From contig DASVCN010000020.1 of the NCBI GenBank assembly GCA_036381595.1, positions 62,001 through 126,000 on the forward strand: 64,000 nucleotides of DNA, given 5' to 3'. The notes beneath the pieces were generated by a model. That model saw only the letters and a list, made by a program, of their open reading frames with translations, was not told the origin of the DNA and did no database searches. Positions 53,238 through 61,274 of this stretch are shown in pieces. The position numbers and the translations under genes are program-made. How positions within the stretch are numbered: position 1 is the stretch's first letter; every line of letters begins with the position of its first letter. This DNA comes from Trueperaceae bacterium (GTDB lineage: Bacteria > Deinococcota > Deinococci > Deinococcales > Trueperaceae).

Positions 53238-54437
53238 TCAGGCCTTGGCGGAAGAAGTCATCTCTTCGACTCGGGTCCTGAACGCATCGTCGGAAAGGCT
53301 TCCGCCCTGCCGCTCGGCCTGGCTCCTGGTCCAGTCGACCAGCTCTTCGATATCGAGCGCCTCCGGGTCGACCCCGAACTCACGCAGCTTCATCGTCACC
53401 GCGTACTTCCCACTGAGGCGACCGAGGGGGAAGCGCCGCTGGTTCCCGACGAGCTCCGGGGGGAAAGGCTCGTATACGGCCGGGTCGGCGAGGACGCCCC
53501 TGATGTGGTTGTCCAGTTGGTGAGCGAAGGCGTTTTCACCTACCACCGGCTTCGATTTTGCCAATGGCACCTGCGCCATCCTCTCCACCTGCCGGGCCAG
53601 TTCGGTCAGCCGGCCGAGGTGGATTCCGGTGTCGAAGTCGTAGATGTGCTCGAGCGTCATCGCCACCTCATCGAGCGAGACGTTGCCCGAACGCTCGCCC
53701 AGGCCGTTTACCACGCAGTCGACCCAGTGCGCTCCGGCCTCGACGGACGCGCAGACATTCGCCATCGCCAGGCCGAAGTCGTTGTGGACATGAACGCCAA
53801 CAGGGACATCAACCGCCCCGACGACCGCCTCGACCATCGCTCTGAAACCCGTGGGGCCGCAGGCGCCCATCGAGTCGGTCACACGTAGTCGATCGACGCC
53901 GGCCTCCTCCAGTGTCCGTACGACCTCTATGAGGAAGTCCGGGTCGGCACGGGTGGCGTCGGTGGGAGAGAAGGAGACGAAGGCTCCCTGCTCCTTGGCG
54001 TAGCGCACGGCTTCCGAAATCGTTTGCAACACTTCTGCGCGGGTGGTGCGGAGGACGCGCTCGAGCCGGATGTCCGAGATGCCGAACTGCATGCTCACGA
54101 TATCCACGCCGCACTCCAGTCCGGCTTCGACGTGGTGGCGCCAATTGGGTACGTGGATCATCGAGATGCTTTCGATCTTTGCCCGGAACCCCTCGGCGAC
54201 GAACGTCTTGACGATCTGCTTGTCCTCTTCGGACACTCCGGGGTACCCCACCTGGATCTGCTTGATTCCGATGTCGTCGAGGCGGTGAGCGAGCTCTATC
54301 TTCTTCTCCAGGGAGAAGGCGGCTCCCGCGGATTGTTCTCCCTCGCGAAGGGTGCAGTCGCAAAGGAAGACGTCACGCGCCGCGACCCTCTGCCGCACCT
54401 CGGGCAGGGAATTCCAGGGACTGAGGGGAAGGCTCAT
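53238..54437 (-). CDS. HMGL-like synthase/lyase (homocitrate/isopropylmalate synthase family)
   Basis: A 399-residue DRE-TIM metallolyase. The opening DCTLREGEQSAGAAFSLEKK gives the Arg-Glu catalytic helix and HVHNDFGLAMANVCASVEAG provides the metal-binding HxH and the conserved asparagine-rich loop; NGLGERSGNVSLDEVAM follows. It lacks the long allosteric C-terminal domain of LeuA. It resembles homocitrate synthases and related Claisen-type enzymes, which join acetyl-CoA to a 2-oxo acid, or the reverse lyases. Placed between two amidase genes, its substrate is likely the product of one of them. Overlaps the upstream amidase gene by four bases. Confidence 0.85.
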   Translation of the reverse strand: MSLPLSPWNSLPEVRQRVAARDVFLCDCTLREGEQSAGAAFSLEKKIELAHRLDDIGIKQIQVGYPGVSEEDKQIVKTFVAEGFRAKIESISMIHVPNWRHHVEAGLECGVDIVSMQFGISDIRLERVLRTTRAEVLQTISEAVRYAKEQGAFVSFSPTDATRADPDFLIEVVRTLEEAGVDRLRVTDSMGACGPTGFRAMVEAVVGAVDVPVGVHVHNDFGLAMANVCASVEAGAHWVDCVVNGLGERSGNVSLDEVAMTLEHIYDFDTGIHLGRLTELARQVERMAQVPLAKSKPVVGENAFAHQLDNHIRGVLADPAVYEPFPPELVGNQRRFPLGRLSGKYAVTMKLREFGVDPEALDIEELVDWTRSQAERQGGSLSDDAFRTRVEEMTSSAKA

Positions 54438-55117
54438 ACAGCGTCCTTTCCGCCGTCTGATCCGGCGCTAGTTCTCTGCCAGGCGGCGATGATCTCAGCG
54501 GAGGTTGTCAGTTCGTGGCGAGCAGCCTGAACTCGGAGCGAGGCCTCGTGAAGCTCCTTGTTGGTCGTCGCCACAAGGTCCACGGGCAGGACCGCGTAGT
54601 AGTCGTGGAAGGTCGCGTCGCGGCCGGTCGACTCGACACATCCCTGAGTCGTGGTTCCCGTGAGGATCACCGTTTCCACGCCCGATTCCTTCAGTAGCCG
54701 GTCCAGTTCGGTGCGGGTGAAAGCGCTGCTCCGCCACTTCCTGACAACGGTGTCGCCACTCCGAGGCTTGACCATATCTACGAAGTCGTGACCCCAGGTG
54801 CCGAGAATGGTGTACTGCCCGTCCTTGCCGTCACGGGTCTTCAGACGCAGCCAGGCCGGGGAGTCGCTCTTGCCTTCGGGGAGGGTCGTCTGCTGGATGT
54901 AGACCAGGGGGACGCCGATTTTGCGGGCACGTTCGAGGAACTCGGCCAGAGGAGCGAGCATCGCCCGTATCGACTCGAGGTTCTTCCCTGCCTTGTCGAA
55001 CGCCCCGCCAGGAGAGCAGAAGTCGTTCTGCACGTCGATGATCAGCACCGCGGTCCTCGAGGGAGCGACGATCTCGTCGAGCCGGTCGAGGACTTCGTGG
55101 TGGAAGATCCGCTTCAT
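54434..55117 (-). CDS. isochorismatase-fold cysteine hydrolase (second)
   Basis: A 227-residue amidase with Asp28 (AVLIIDVQNDFCSPGGAF), Lys127 (TVVRKWRSSAF) and Cys160 (ILTGTTTQGCVESTGRDA), the complete triad. It resembles ureidoacrylate and biuret/N-carbamoyl amidohydrolases and differs clearly from the first copy. It is the first enzyme gene after the IclR regulator in the minus-strand operon. Two different amidases in one operon suggest stepwise removal of two amide groups. Confidence 0.9.
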   Translation of the reverse strand: MKRIFHHEVLDRLDEIVAPSRTAVLIIDVQNDFCSPGGAFDKAGKNLESIRAMLAPLAEFLERARKIGVPLVYIQQTTLPEGKSDSPAWLRLKTRDGKDGQYTILGTWGHDFVDMVKPRSGDTVVRKWRSSAFTRTELDRLLKESGVETVILTGTTTQGCVESTGRDATFHDYYAVLPVDLVATTNKELHEASLRVQAARHELTTSAEIIAAWQRTSAGSDGGKDAV

Positions 55118-55906
55118 CTATGCCGCTTCCCGCGACCCGCTCCAGTCGGACGCGCGGTAACCGAGATCCGCGGAAACGGCAGCTCCGCAGGCGATCGCTC
55201 GGCCCAGGACCGCCTCCATCTGGGTGGGAGTCCAGCGGCTGCTGGGACCCGAAACGCTTATTACCGCGATGGCCGAACCATTCCCATCAAGAACCGGCAC
55301 CGACAGGCCCGACACGCGCATGATCGTCTGCCCCACCGTCATCGCGGCTCCACGGCGCCGGATCTCCTCGAGTTCGATGAAGTACTGAGCCGGGTCGATA
55401 GTCGTCTGGGGCGTTACCTTCGTCAGACCACAGATGTCGACGATGCGCCGAGCTTCTTCGAGCGGCATGAAGGCGAGGAACACGCGACCTGTCGAACCCA
55501 AGGTCAATCTCTTTCGGTCTCCCACGCGCAGGCTGCGCCTGAGCTCCTGGTTGCTCTCGACCGAATGCACGCACACACGATCGAGGCCCTCTCGCAGGTA
55601 GAGCCCGACCGTCTCGCCAGTCAAGTCGCGAAGCTCCTCCATGTGCCGCTGTGACCTTGCTACCAGCTCGGCCTGGAAGGTGTTGCGCGAGACGAGCGTC
55701 AGCGATTGAGGTCCCACCCTGTACTTGCCGGACTGCTCGTCGCGCTCCACGAATCGGCGTCGAGCCAGGGTGGCGAGAAAACGGGCCACGCTGGCCTTGT
55801 TGACGTCGAGCCGCCTGCTGACCTCGTTCACCCCCAACGGTTCGGGGCTGGATGCGATCTCCAGGAGTACGTCGAGTCCGCGCTCAAGGGTTTGGATGCT
55901 CTGCAT
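55118..55906 (-). CDS. IclR-family transcriptional regulator
   Basis: A 262-residue regulator with an N-terminal winged helix (TLERGLDVLLEIASSPEPLG, VNEVSRRLDVNKASVARFLA) and a C-terminal GAF-like effector domain (GLYLREGLDRVCVHSVESNQ, TLGSTGRVFLAFMPLEE, PVLDGNGSAIAVISVSGPSS). ATG 55906 is preceded by AGGAG, which lies inside a palindrome. The stop is followed directly by the start of the amidase gene, so it heads the operon and most likely autoregulates it. Confidence 0.94.
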   Translation of the reverse strand: MQSIQTLERGLDVLLEIASSPEPLGVNEVSRRLDVNKASVARFLATLARRRFVERDEQSGKYRVGPQSLTLVSRNTFQAELVARSQRHMEELRDLTGETVGLYLREGLDRVCVHSVESNQELRRSLRVGDRKRLTLGSTGRVFLAFMPLEEARRIVDICGLTKVTPQTTIDPAQYFIELEEIRRRGAAMTVGQTIMRVSGLSVPVLDGNGSAIAVISVSGPSSRWTPTQMEAVLGRAIACGAAVSADLGYRASDWSGSREAA

Positions 55907-55908
55907 GT

Positions 55909-55925
55909 GTTTCTCCTAGAGAAAC
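55909..55925 (-). promoter_or_regulatory. palindrome covering the IclR ribosome-binding site
   Basis: GTTTCTC-CTA-GAGAAAC, a perfect 7/3/7 inverted repeat, ends three bases before the start codon and includes the AGGAG Shine-Dalgarno element in one arm on the minus strand. It could be an operator or an mRNA hairpin limiting translation. Confidence 0.5.
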
Positions 55926-55926
55926 T

Positions 55927-55976
55927 CTTGTTGCTTAACGTGGAACAAGTTTAAGCAGGGCGGCATGACCTGTCAA
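55927..55976 (-). promoter_or_regulatory. promoter and IclR-type operator of the amidase-Dpp operon
   Basis: Minus strand TTGACA (55976-55971), 17 bases, TAAACT (55953-55948). Directly overlapping the -10 box and extending downstream is an inverted repeat CTTGTT-N11-AACAAG (55927-55949), the expected place for autorepression by the IclR protein. Confidence 0.7.
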
Positions 55977-55989
55977 GGTTCACCGGCCT

Positions 55990-56808
55990 TCAGTCGAGGC
56001 CCAGCGTCCGTTTGGCCCAGGCAACGCTGGGGGCGTCGATCATCTCCCCGTCCAGGTTGGCGACTCCCGATCCGCTATCAAGCGCTTTCCGATGCGCTTC
56101 CAAAGTGCGCCGGGCAAGCTCCATCTCCTCCTCGTTCGGTGCGAAGGCGTTCTGGACGAGCGGGACCTGACCCGGGTGGATGACGAGCTTGCCGGTGAAG
56201 CCAAGTTCTCGAGCATGAGCGCTGTCCTTCGCCAAGCCTTCGAGATCGTCGATCGGTGGAAAGATGCCGTCCAGCGGTGGTTGCAGCCCGGCGGCCAGGC
56301 TAGCGATCGCCAGCCGCGCCCGCGCCTGCTCGAGGAGCGGCTGATCGGCCCGCCAACGGAGTCCGAACTCGGCCAGGAGGTCGAGCGAACCCAGGGCGAA
56401 CCTCTCCAACGCCGGGTGCGACCGGGCAAGCGAGCTCAGCCGTTCGAGGCCCGCTGCGCTTTCGATGGTGGCGACAAGGGGGAGGCCCAGGGCGCCAGGC
56501 GCGGCGAGGTGCTCCTCGGCGTCGACTTTCGGGAGCATGAGACCGTCGACTGGGACGCCTCCCTCGATGATGGCGCGGACGGCAGCCAGGTCGGCTTCAC
56601 GCTCCGACCCGCCGGCGGCATTGATCCTGATGATGGCGCGGCACGAAGACCCCGAGCGGAGCAGATGGGCGCTCACCTCACGAGCGGTGGCACGCTCCTC
56701 GTCTGGCACCCCGTCCTCCCAATCCACCACGACGACGTCGGCCCTGCTGCCCAACGCCTTCTGCAGCTTGCGGCGGTCGTTACCGGGAACGAACAACCAG
56801 GCGCTCAC
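55990..56808 (-). CDS. CitE-like C-C bond lyase (HpcH/HpaI family)
   Basis: A 272-residue citrate-lyase-beta-like enzyme. GTG 56808 overlaps the GntR stop (GTGA) and gives the family start SAWLFVPGNDRRKLQKAL; the open frame beyond it is inside the GntR gene and not protein-like. Motifs include VVVVDWEDGVPDEE, IIRINAAGG, GLMLPKVDA, LVATIESAAGLERL and LAEFGLRW, with FTGKLVIHPGQVPLVQNAF near the C-terminus. Stand-alone CitE proteins cleave malyl-, citramalyl- or 3-hydroxy-3-methylglutaryl-CoA. With the divergent MaoC and CoA-transferase genes, citramalyl-CoA lyase-like activity is a reasonable guess. Confidence 0.87.
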   Translation of the reverse strand: MSAWLFVPGNDRRKLQKALGSRADVVVVDWEDGVPDEERATAREVSAHLLRSGSSCRAIIRINAAGGSEREADLAAVRAIIEGGVPVDGLMLPKVDAEEHLAAPGALGLPLVATIESAAGLERLSSLARSHPALERFALGSLDLLAEFGLRWRADQPLLEQARARLAIASLAAGLQPPLDGIFPPIDDLEGLAKDSAHARELGFTGKLVIHPGQVPLVQNAFAPNEEEMELARRTLEAHRKALDSGSGVANLDGEMIDAPSVAWAKRTLGLD

Positions 56809-57503
56809 CTGGAGGCCCGGCCGCCACTTCCCGCTGGCGCACCTTCCAGCAGGTGCGCCAGGAGAAGCTCCCCGGAGCGATGCACGTGCAGCCTGAGCAG
56901 CGCCTCGACCCGCTCCACGTTCCCCTGCTCGATCACCTCGATCAGAGCCAGGTGCTCGGCGACCGACTGCTTGATCTGGCCCGGAACCTTCAGCGGCGTG
57001 AAGGGCGGTTGCCCCAGCCACAGGCCATCGATCATCCGCACCAACCGCTCCATTCCACTCGCCCGGTAGAGGAGGAAGTGGAACTCGCGGTTGGCGCGCA
57101 CGTAGCTGTCGCCGTCCCCCGTCTCGCCGGCGGCCGTCAGAGAGCCGGTGAGGCGCCGCAACTCCTTCACTGTTTCCTGCTCCAGCCTTGCTACCGCCCG
57201 GGCCGCGGCGTACGGCTCGAGCAGCTCGCGAAGCGCGAAGATCTCCCGAACCTCTTCCGGGCCGAACGACCTGACGAAATAGCTGCCCCGCCCCTTCGAC
57301 TCCACCAGCCCATCGACCTCGAGCCTCCTCAACGCGTCCCTAACCGGTATGCGGCTCGTCCCCAGGAGGCTCGCCAGCTCCTCCTGAACCAGCCGAGCGC
57401 CTTCCGCCAGAGCGCCGTCGAGGATCGCGCGGCGCAACACCCGGTAAGCCTGCTCCTCCAGAGTTTCCTTGTTGACCGATGGCAGCGTCCGGCCTAGGGA
57501 CAT
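56805..57503 (-). CDS. GntR-family regulator with FCD domain (second)
   Basis: A 232-residue regulator; ATG 57503 is used, with an alternative GTG two codons upstream. Winged helix EEQAYRVLRRAILDGALAEG and LLGTSRIPVRDALRRLEVDG, then the FCD domain (ALRELLEPYAAARAVARLEQ, NREFHFLLYRASGMERLVRM, EHLALIEVIEQGNVERVEAL). It is translationally coupled to the citE-like gene and divergent from the acyl-CoA dehydrogenase operon. A CTGTATACAG palindrome in the shared spacer is its likely binding site. Confidence 0.92.
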   Translation of the reverse strand: MSLGRTLPSVNKETLEEQAYRVLRRAILDGALAEGARLVQEELASLLGTSRIPVRDALRRLEVDGLVESKGRGSYFVRSFGPEEVREIFALRELLEPYAAARAVARLEQETVKELRRLTGSLTAAGETGDGDSYVRANREFHFLLYRASGMERLVRMIDGLWLGQPPFTPLKVPGQIKQSVAEHLALIEVIEQGNVERVEALLRLHVHRSGELLLAHLLEGAPAGSGGRASR

Positions 57504-57522
57504 CTTCACTTCCCGTTCCCCT

Positions 57523-57561
57523 CTGTATACAGTTGACAGTATATGCGGGGCTTTCTAAGAT
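57523..57561 (+). promoter_or_regulatory. promoter of the acyl-CoA dehydrogenase operon with GntR operator
   Basis: CTGTATACAG (57523-57532), a perfect palindrome of the GntR type, abuts TTGACA (57533-57538), followed after 17 bases by TAAGAT (57556-57561). The operator lies between the divergent GntR and dehydrogenase genes, so one site could control both directions. Confidence 0.7.
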
Positions 57562-57662
57562 GGCAATCCGACGACGACCTCGCCATTACAGCAGTTCGCC
57601 GGGTTCGTCGCTTGACGATCGGACCATAGGCAGGCCCTGCGACGAACGGGAGACGAACGACG

Positions 57663-58838
57663 ATGGTGAAGAGCGGCAGCGTCGAAGACCAGGAACTCCA
57701 CGCCGAGTTGCGGAGCGCGGTCAGGAAGTTGTGCCAGCGCTTCCCGTCGAGCTACTGGCGCGAGCTCGATGCCCGCAACGGGTATCCCGAGGAGTTCCTG
57801 GAGGCGATGACCGATGCCGGGTACTTGAGCGCCCTGATACCTGAGCAGTACGGGGGCTCGGGCCTCGGGATTACGGAAGCTTCGATAATCCTCGAAGAGG
57901 TGAACCGGTCGGGCGGAAACGCCGGCGTATGCCACGCGCAGATGTACATCATGGGGACCCTCCTTCGTCACGGATCGGAGGAGCAGAAGCGCCGCTATCT
58001 GCCGGAGATCGCCGCCGGAAGGCTGCGGCTGCAGGCGTTCGGGGTGACGGAGCCCGATGCGGGTTCCGACACCACGCGGATCAGAACGCAGGCGGTGAAG
58101 CGCGGCGACGTATACCTGGTCAACGGGCAGAAGATCTGGACGTCACGGGTGGAACACTCCGACCTGATGCTCCTGTTGGCGCGCACGAGCCCGGTTGCCC
58201 AGGGCGGCAAGAGGACAGACGGCCTTTCGATCCTGCTGGTCGACCTGCGTAGCGCGATCGGCCGCGGAATCACCATCGAACCGATCGACACGATGATCAA
58301 CCATCATACGGCCGAAGTTTTCATCGAGAACCTCGAGGTGCCTATCGAGAACCTGGTCGGGGTGGAAGGCGGCGGCTTTCGCTATCTGATCGATGGGCTG
58401 AACGCCGAGCGCATCTTGATAGCGGCCGAGTCGATCGGGGACGGCGACTGGTTCATCGAGCGGTCGGTCGATTACTCGAACAACAGGCAGGTTTTCGGCC
58501 GGCCGATCGGCGCGAACCAGGGGATCCAGTTCCCCATCGCCCGCGCCTACGCCCACCTCAGGGCCGCCGACTTGATGCGCTATCAGGCCGCGCGGCGCTT
58601 CGACGAAGGCGAGCCCTGCGGAGGGGAAGCGAACATGGCCAAGATGCTGGCCGCCGACGCCGCCTGGGAAGCCGCCAACGCTGCGATGCAGACCCATGGG
58701 GGTTTCGGCTTCGCGCGCGAGTACGACGTGGAGCGGAAGTTCCGGGAGACCAGACTGTATCAAGTGGCGCCCATCTCGACGAACCTGGTCCTGTCTTACA
58801 TCGGGCAGCACATCCTGGGAATGCCCCGCTCGTACTGA
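57663..58838 (+). CDS. acyl-CoA dehydrogenase, isovaleryl-type catalytic base position
   Basis: A 391-residue flavin dehydrogenase forming an enoyl-CoA. FAD and substrate segments are in place: LQAFGVTEPDAGSDTTRI, the WTSRVEHSD turn and MQTHGGFGFAREYDVERKFR. The usual C-terminal Tyr-Glu-Gly-Thr catalytic motif is replaced by YQVAPIST; instead Glu249 in LNAERILIAAESIG stands where isovaleryl- and long-chain acyl-CoA dehydrogenases carry their base. This suggests a branched substrate. Its stop overlaps the CoA-transferase start (TGATG). Confidence 0.92.
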   Translation: MVKSGSVEDQELHAELRSAVRKLCQRFPSSYWRELDARNGYPEEFLEAMTDAGYLSALIPEQYGGSGLGITEASIILEEVNRSGGNAGVCHAQMYIMGTLLRHGSEEQKRRYLPEIAAGRLRLQAFGVTEPDAGSDTTRIRTQAVKRGDVYLVNGQKIWTSRVEHSDLMLLLARTSPVAQGGKRTDGLSILLVDLRSAIGRGITIEPIDTMINHHTAEVFIENLEVPIENLVGVEGGGFRYLIDGLNAERILIAAESIGDGDWFIERSVDYSNNRQVFGRPIGANQGIQFPIARAYAHLRAADLMRYQAARRFDEGEPCGGEANMAKMLAADAAWEAANAAMQTHGGFGFAREYDVERKFRETRLYQVAPISTNLVLSYIGQHILGMPRSY

Positions 58839-60013
58839 TGCCTCCACTCGACGGCACACTCGTAGTCTCGCTCGAACAGGCCGTCGCCGCTCCGTTCGCC
58901 ACCCGCCAACTCGCCGACCTCGGCGCAAGGGTCGTCAAGATCGAGAGGCCCGGCGGCGGCGATTTCGCCCGCCATTACGACACGACGGTCGACGGCAGTT
59001 CCAGCTACTTCGTCTGGACGAACCGTTCCAAACAGTCGATCACCCTCGATCTGAAGAATCCCGATGGAGCCGTCGTCCTCTCTCGCCTGCTCGACAAAGC
59101 GGACGTCTTCATCTACAACCTGGCGCCGGGCGCCGTAGACCGCCTCGGGCTGTCCGACATCCGCTCCCGCCTGCCCCGGCTGATCACCTGCTCGATAACC
59201 GGTTACGGTCCGGATGGGCCGCTCCACGACAGGAAAGCGTACGACCTCCTGATTCAGGCCGAAGCGGGTCTCATGTCGATCACGGGCACCGACGAGTCCC
59301 CGTCCCGAGTGGGTGTCTCCGTGGCGGACATAGCCGCCGGCATGTACGCCTTCAGTGGGATACTCACTGCGCTTCTGCACAGGCACCAGACCGGTGAGGG
59401 CGTTCACATCGAGGTTTCGCTGCTCGACTCGCTGGCGGAGTGGGTCAGCCAACCGGCCTACTTCGCCCACTACGGCGGAGATGCTCCTCCACGCTCCGGC
59501 CCCTACCACGCCACCATCGCCCCCTACGGTCCGGTGCTGACCGGGGAGGGTGACACGCTGCTGATCGGATTGCAGAACGAGCGCGAGTGGAGCAGTTTCT
59601 GCCGGCTGGTGCTGGAACTGCCCGAACTCGAGACGGACGAGAGGTTCGACTCCAACCCGAAGCGGGTAGCGAACCGGCTTGCCCTTCAGGAGGAGATGAA
59701 CCGGTCGTTCGGTGCTCTGAGCACGGATGCGGCCACGGGCCTGCTGCGAGAGGCCGGAATCGCCTTCGGACGGATGAGGGGCGTGGAGGAACTCGTCGAG
59801 CACCCACAGTTGCGGGCACGGGGCCGGTGGCAGCCTCTGCCGACGGCGGGTGGGAAGGAGATCGAGGCTCTCCTTCCACCCGTCACATCGGACGCTTGGG
59901 ATCACGTGATGGGACCGGTGCCCTCACTGGGGGAGCACACCGAGACGATCCTCGAGGAGCTCGGCTACCAACGAGAAGCACTAGCGAGGCTGCGTGATGC
60001 GAAGGCGATCTGA
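58838..60013 (+). CDS. class III CoA-transferase (CaiB/BaiF family)
   Basis: A 391-residue family III CoA-transferase, which moves CoA between organic acids through an aspartyl thioester. Catalytic Asp136 lies in RKAYDLLIQAEAGLMSITG; VVKIERPGGGDFARHY and SLLDSLAEWVSQPAYFAHYG are further family segments, and the C-terminal GRMRGVEELVEHPQL is typical. Translation is coupled to the dehydrogenase upstream. In this setting it probably activates a C5-C6 dicarboxylic acid such as itaconate, mesaconate or methylsuccinate. Confidence 0.92.
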   Translation: MPPLDGTLVVSLEQAVAAPFATRQLADLGARVVKIERPGGGDFARHYDTTVDGSSSYFVWTNRSKQSITLDLKNPDGAVVLSRLLDKADVFIYNLAPGAVDRLGLSDIRSRLPRLITCSITGYGPDGPLHDRKAYDLLIQAEAGLMSITGTDESPSRVGVSVADIAAGMYAFSGILTALLHRHQTGEGVHIEVSLLDSLAEWVSQPAYFAHYGGDAPPRSGPYHATIAPYGPVLTGEGDTLLIGLQNEREWSSFCRLVLELPELETDERFDSNPKRVANRLALQEEMNRSFGALSTDAATGLLREAGIAFGRMRGVEELVEHPQLRARGRWQPLPTAGGKEIEALLPPVTSDAWDHVMGPVPSLGEHTETILEELGYQREALARLRDAKAI

Positions 60014-60031
60014 GCAGGAAAGGCGGACGAA

Positions 60032-60508
60032 GTGGGCGTGAAGGAAGGCTGGAAGGGCCGGTTCTACGAGGACTTCGAGGTCGGTGATGTCTATGAACAT
60101 CCCCTTGGCAGGACGATCTCCGAGGCGGACAACACCTGGATGACGCTTCTGACCGTCAACAGCAATCCGATCCACTTCGACCACGAGTACGCGTCCCACA
60201 CAGAGTTCGGCCGGCCGCTGGTGAACTCTCTGCTCACCCTCGCGGTCGTCACCGGTCTCTCCGTGAGCGACATCTCGCAGAACGCGGTGAACCTGGGCTG
60301 GGACGAAGTCAGGTTGCCCCAGCCCGTCTTTCATGGCGACACGATCTACGCCCGTAGCGAGGTGCTGAGCAAGCGGTTGTCGAAGTCGCGGCCGAGCATG
60401 GGCATCGTCTCGTTCCGTACTACCGGCCTGAACCAGTACCGGTCGCCGATAATCCACTTCAGGAGGACGGCGCTGGTGTACCGGCGGAAGCAGGAGAAGG
60501 AAGCGTGA
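60032..60508 (+). CDS. MaoC-family hot-dog hydratase
   Basis: A 158-residue R-specific enoyl-CoA hydratase-like protein from GTG 60032 (AGGAAAGG upstream). The catalytic hot-dog signature reads TISEADNTWMTLLTVNSNPI with HFDHEYASHTEFGRPLVNS, giving the Asp-Asn/His pair that activates water. Related MaoC enzymes hydrate mesaconyl- or itaconyl-CoA, and such genes often travel with citE-like lyases and class III CoA-transferases, exactly as here. Overlaps the next gene by four bases. Confidence 0.9.
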   Translation: MGVKEGWKGRFYEDFEVGDVYEHPLGRTISEADNTWMTLLTVNSNPIHFDHEYASHTEFGRPLVNSLLTLAVVTGLSVSDISQNAVNLGWDEVRLPQPVFHGDTIYARSEVLSKRLSKSRPSMGIVSFRTTGLNQYRSPIIHFRRTALVYRRKQEKEA

Positions 60509-61059
60509 AGAAAGCACTTGACCTCGAGCAGGTCTTCCCTGAGGTCAACGAGATCACCGATCAGCGCCTGCGTAGTTCGGTGATGAAGGTCTGGCAAGAG
60601 CTTTGGAATGCCTCCGAGTGGAACGATTTTGCCGAGGTGCCCACCTCCCGGGAGATTCCCTACTCCCACGTTCCCCACAACCGAGCCGTCGTCAGGATGG
60701 CGATAGCGGTTGCGGACGTTTTCGAGGAAGTTCATGGAGTGAAGGTCGATCGCGACCTGCTGATCGCGGCAGCGCTCCTTCAGGATGCAAGCAAACTGGT
60801 GGAGATGCGGCCCGGCGCCGACGGCAAGGCCGAGGCCTCGAGGATCGGCAAGAGTTACCCGCACGCCTTCTGGGCAGCCCACGTGGCTCTTCAGCAGGGG
60901 GTGCGCGAGGACGTCGTTCACATCATCCTGACTCACTCGCCAGGCTCACCGAAGTTCCCCGAATCGCTGGAAGGAAAGATCCTCTACTACGTCGACCAGC
61001 TCGACGTCCTGGCCATCTACAAGGACCGCTGGAAGAAGCAGCTGATGATCAGCAAGTAG
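60505..61059 (+). CDS. HD-domain-like protein lacking the canonical His of the HD motif
   Basis: A 184-residue helical protein of the HD phosphohydrolase type, starting at GTG 60505 (GTGA overlap). The first metal histidine would be His58 (SHVPHNRAVVRM) and the fifth-helix HxxxH region PHAFWAAHVALQQG is clear, but the namesake motif reads LLQDASK (Gln93-Asp94) instead of LLHDxxK. The C-terminal YVDQLDVLAIYKDRW carries the last aspartate. It may have lost phosphohydrolase activity or use another ligand. Its co-translation with CoA-ester genes has no obvious explanation. Confidence 0.8.
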   Translation: MKKALDLEQVFPEVNEITDQRLRSSVMKVWQELWNASEWNDFAEVPTSREIPYSHVPHNRAVVRMAIAVADVFEEVHGVKVDRDLLIAAALLQDASKLVEMRPGADGKAEASRIGKSYPHAFWAAHVALQQGVREDVVHIILTHSPGSPKFPESLEGKILYYVDQLDVLAIYKDRWKKQLMISK

Positions 61060-61274
61060 GCCGGCAGCTTGGACCAGATAATTCATCGACCGGCCCCCTG
61101 TCGGCCGAACCGGCCTCCTCCGACGGATCACGGCAGCCCCCTCGCAGCGGGGAGGCAGTACCTGTCGCGCGTCGGCCCGGTAGGGGCCCTAGTACTGAGC
61201 CTTCTTCAGACGAGGGCGATATTGTGCCACAGGCTGAGCGCAGCCAACGAAGCGGATCGCAGAAGGAGAAAAGC
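61060..61274. other. intergenic region upstream of gnd
   Basis: A 215-base gap. The open frame that runs through it from upstream is rich in Arg/Pro/Ser and not protein-like. I see no convincing promoter, although expression of gnd must start here or further upstream. Confidence 0.4.

Noticed and set aside
56809-57021. N-terminal extension of the CitE-like protein
   Set aside because: Lies fully within the GntR gene in another frame and is Ala/Gly/Arg-rich; the GTGA overlap marks the real start.
60603-61274. N-terminal extension of 6-phosphogluconate dehydrogenase to 703 residues
   Set aside because: The extension overlaps the HD-like gene in another frame, is not protein-like, and a GTG with AAGGAG gives the exact family start.
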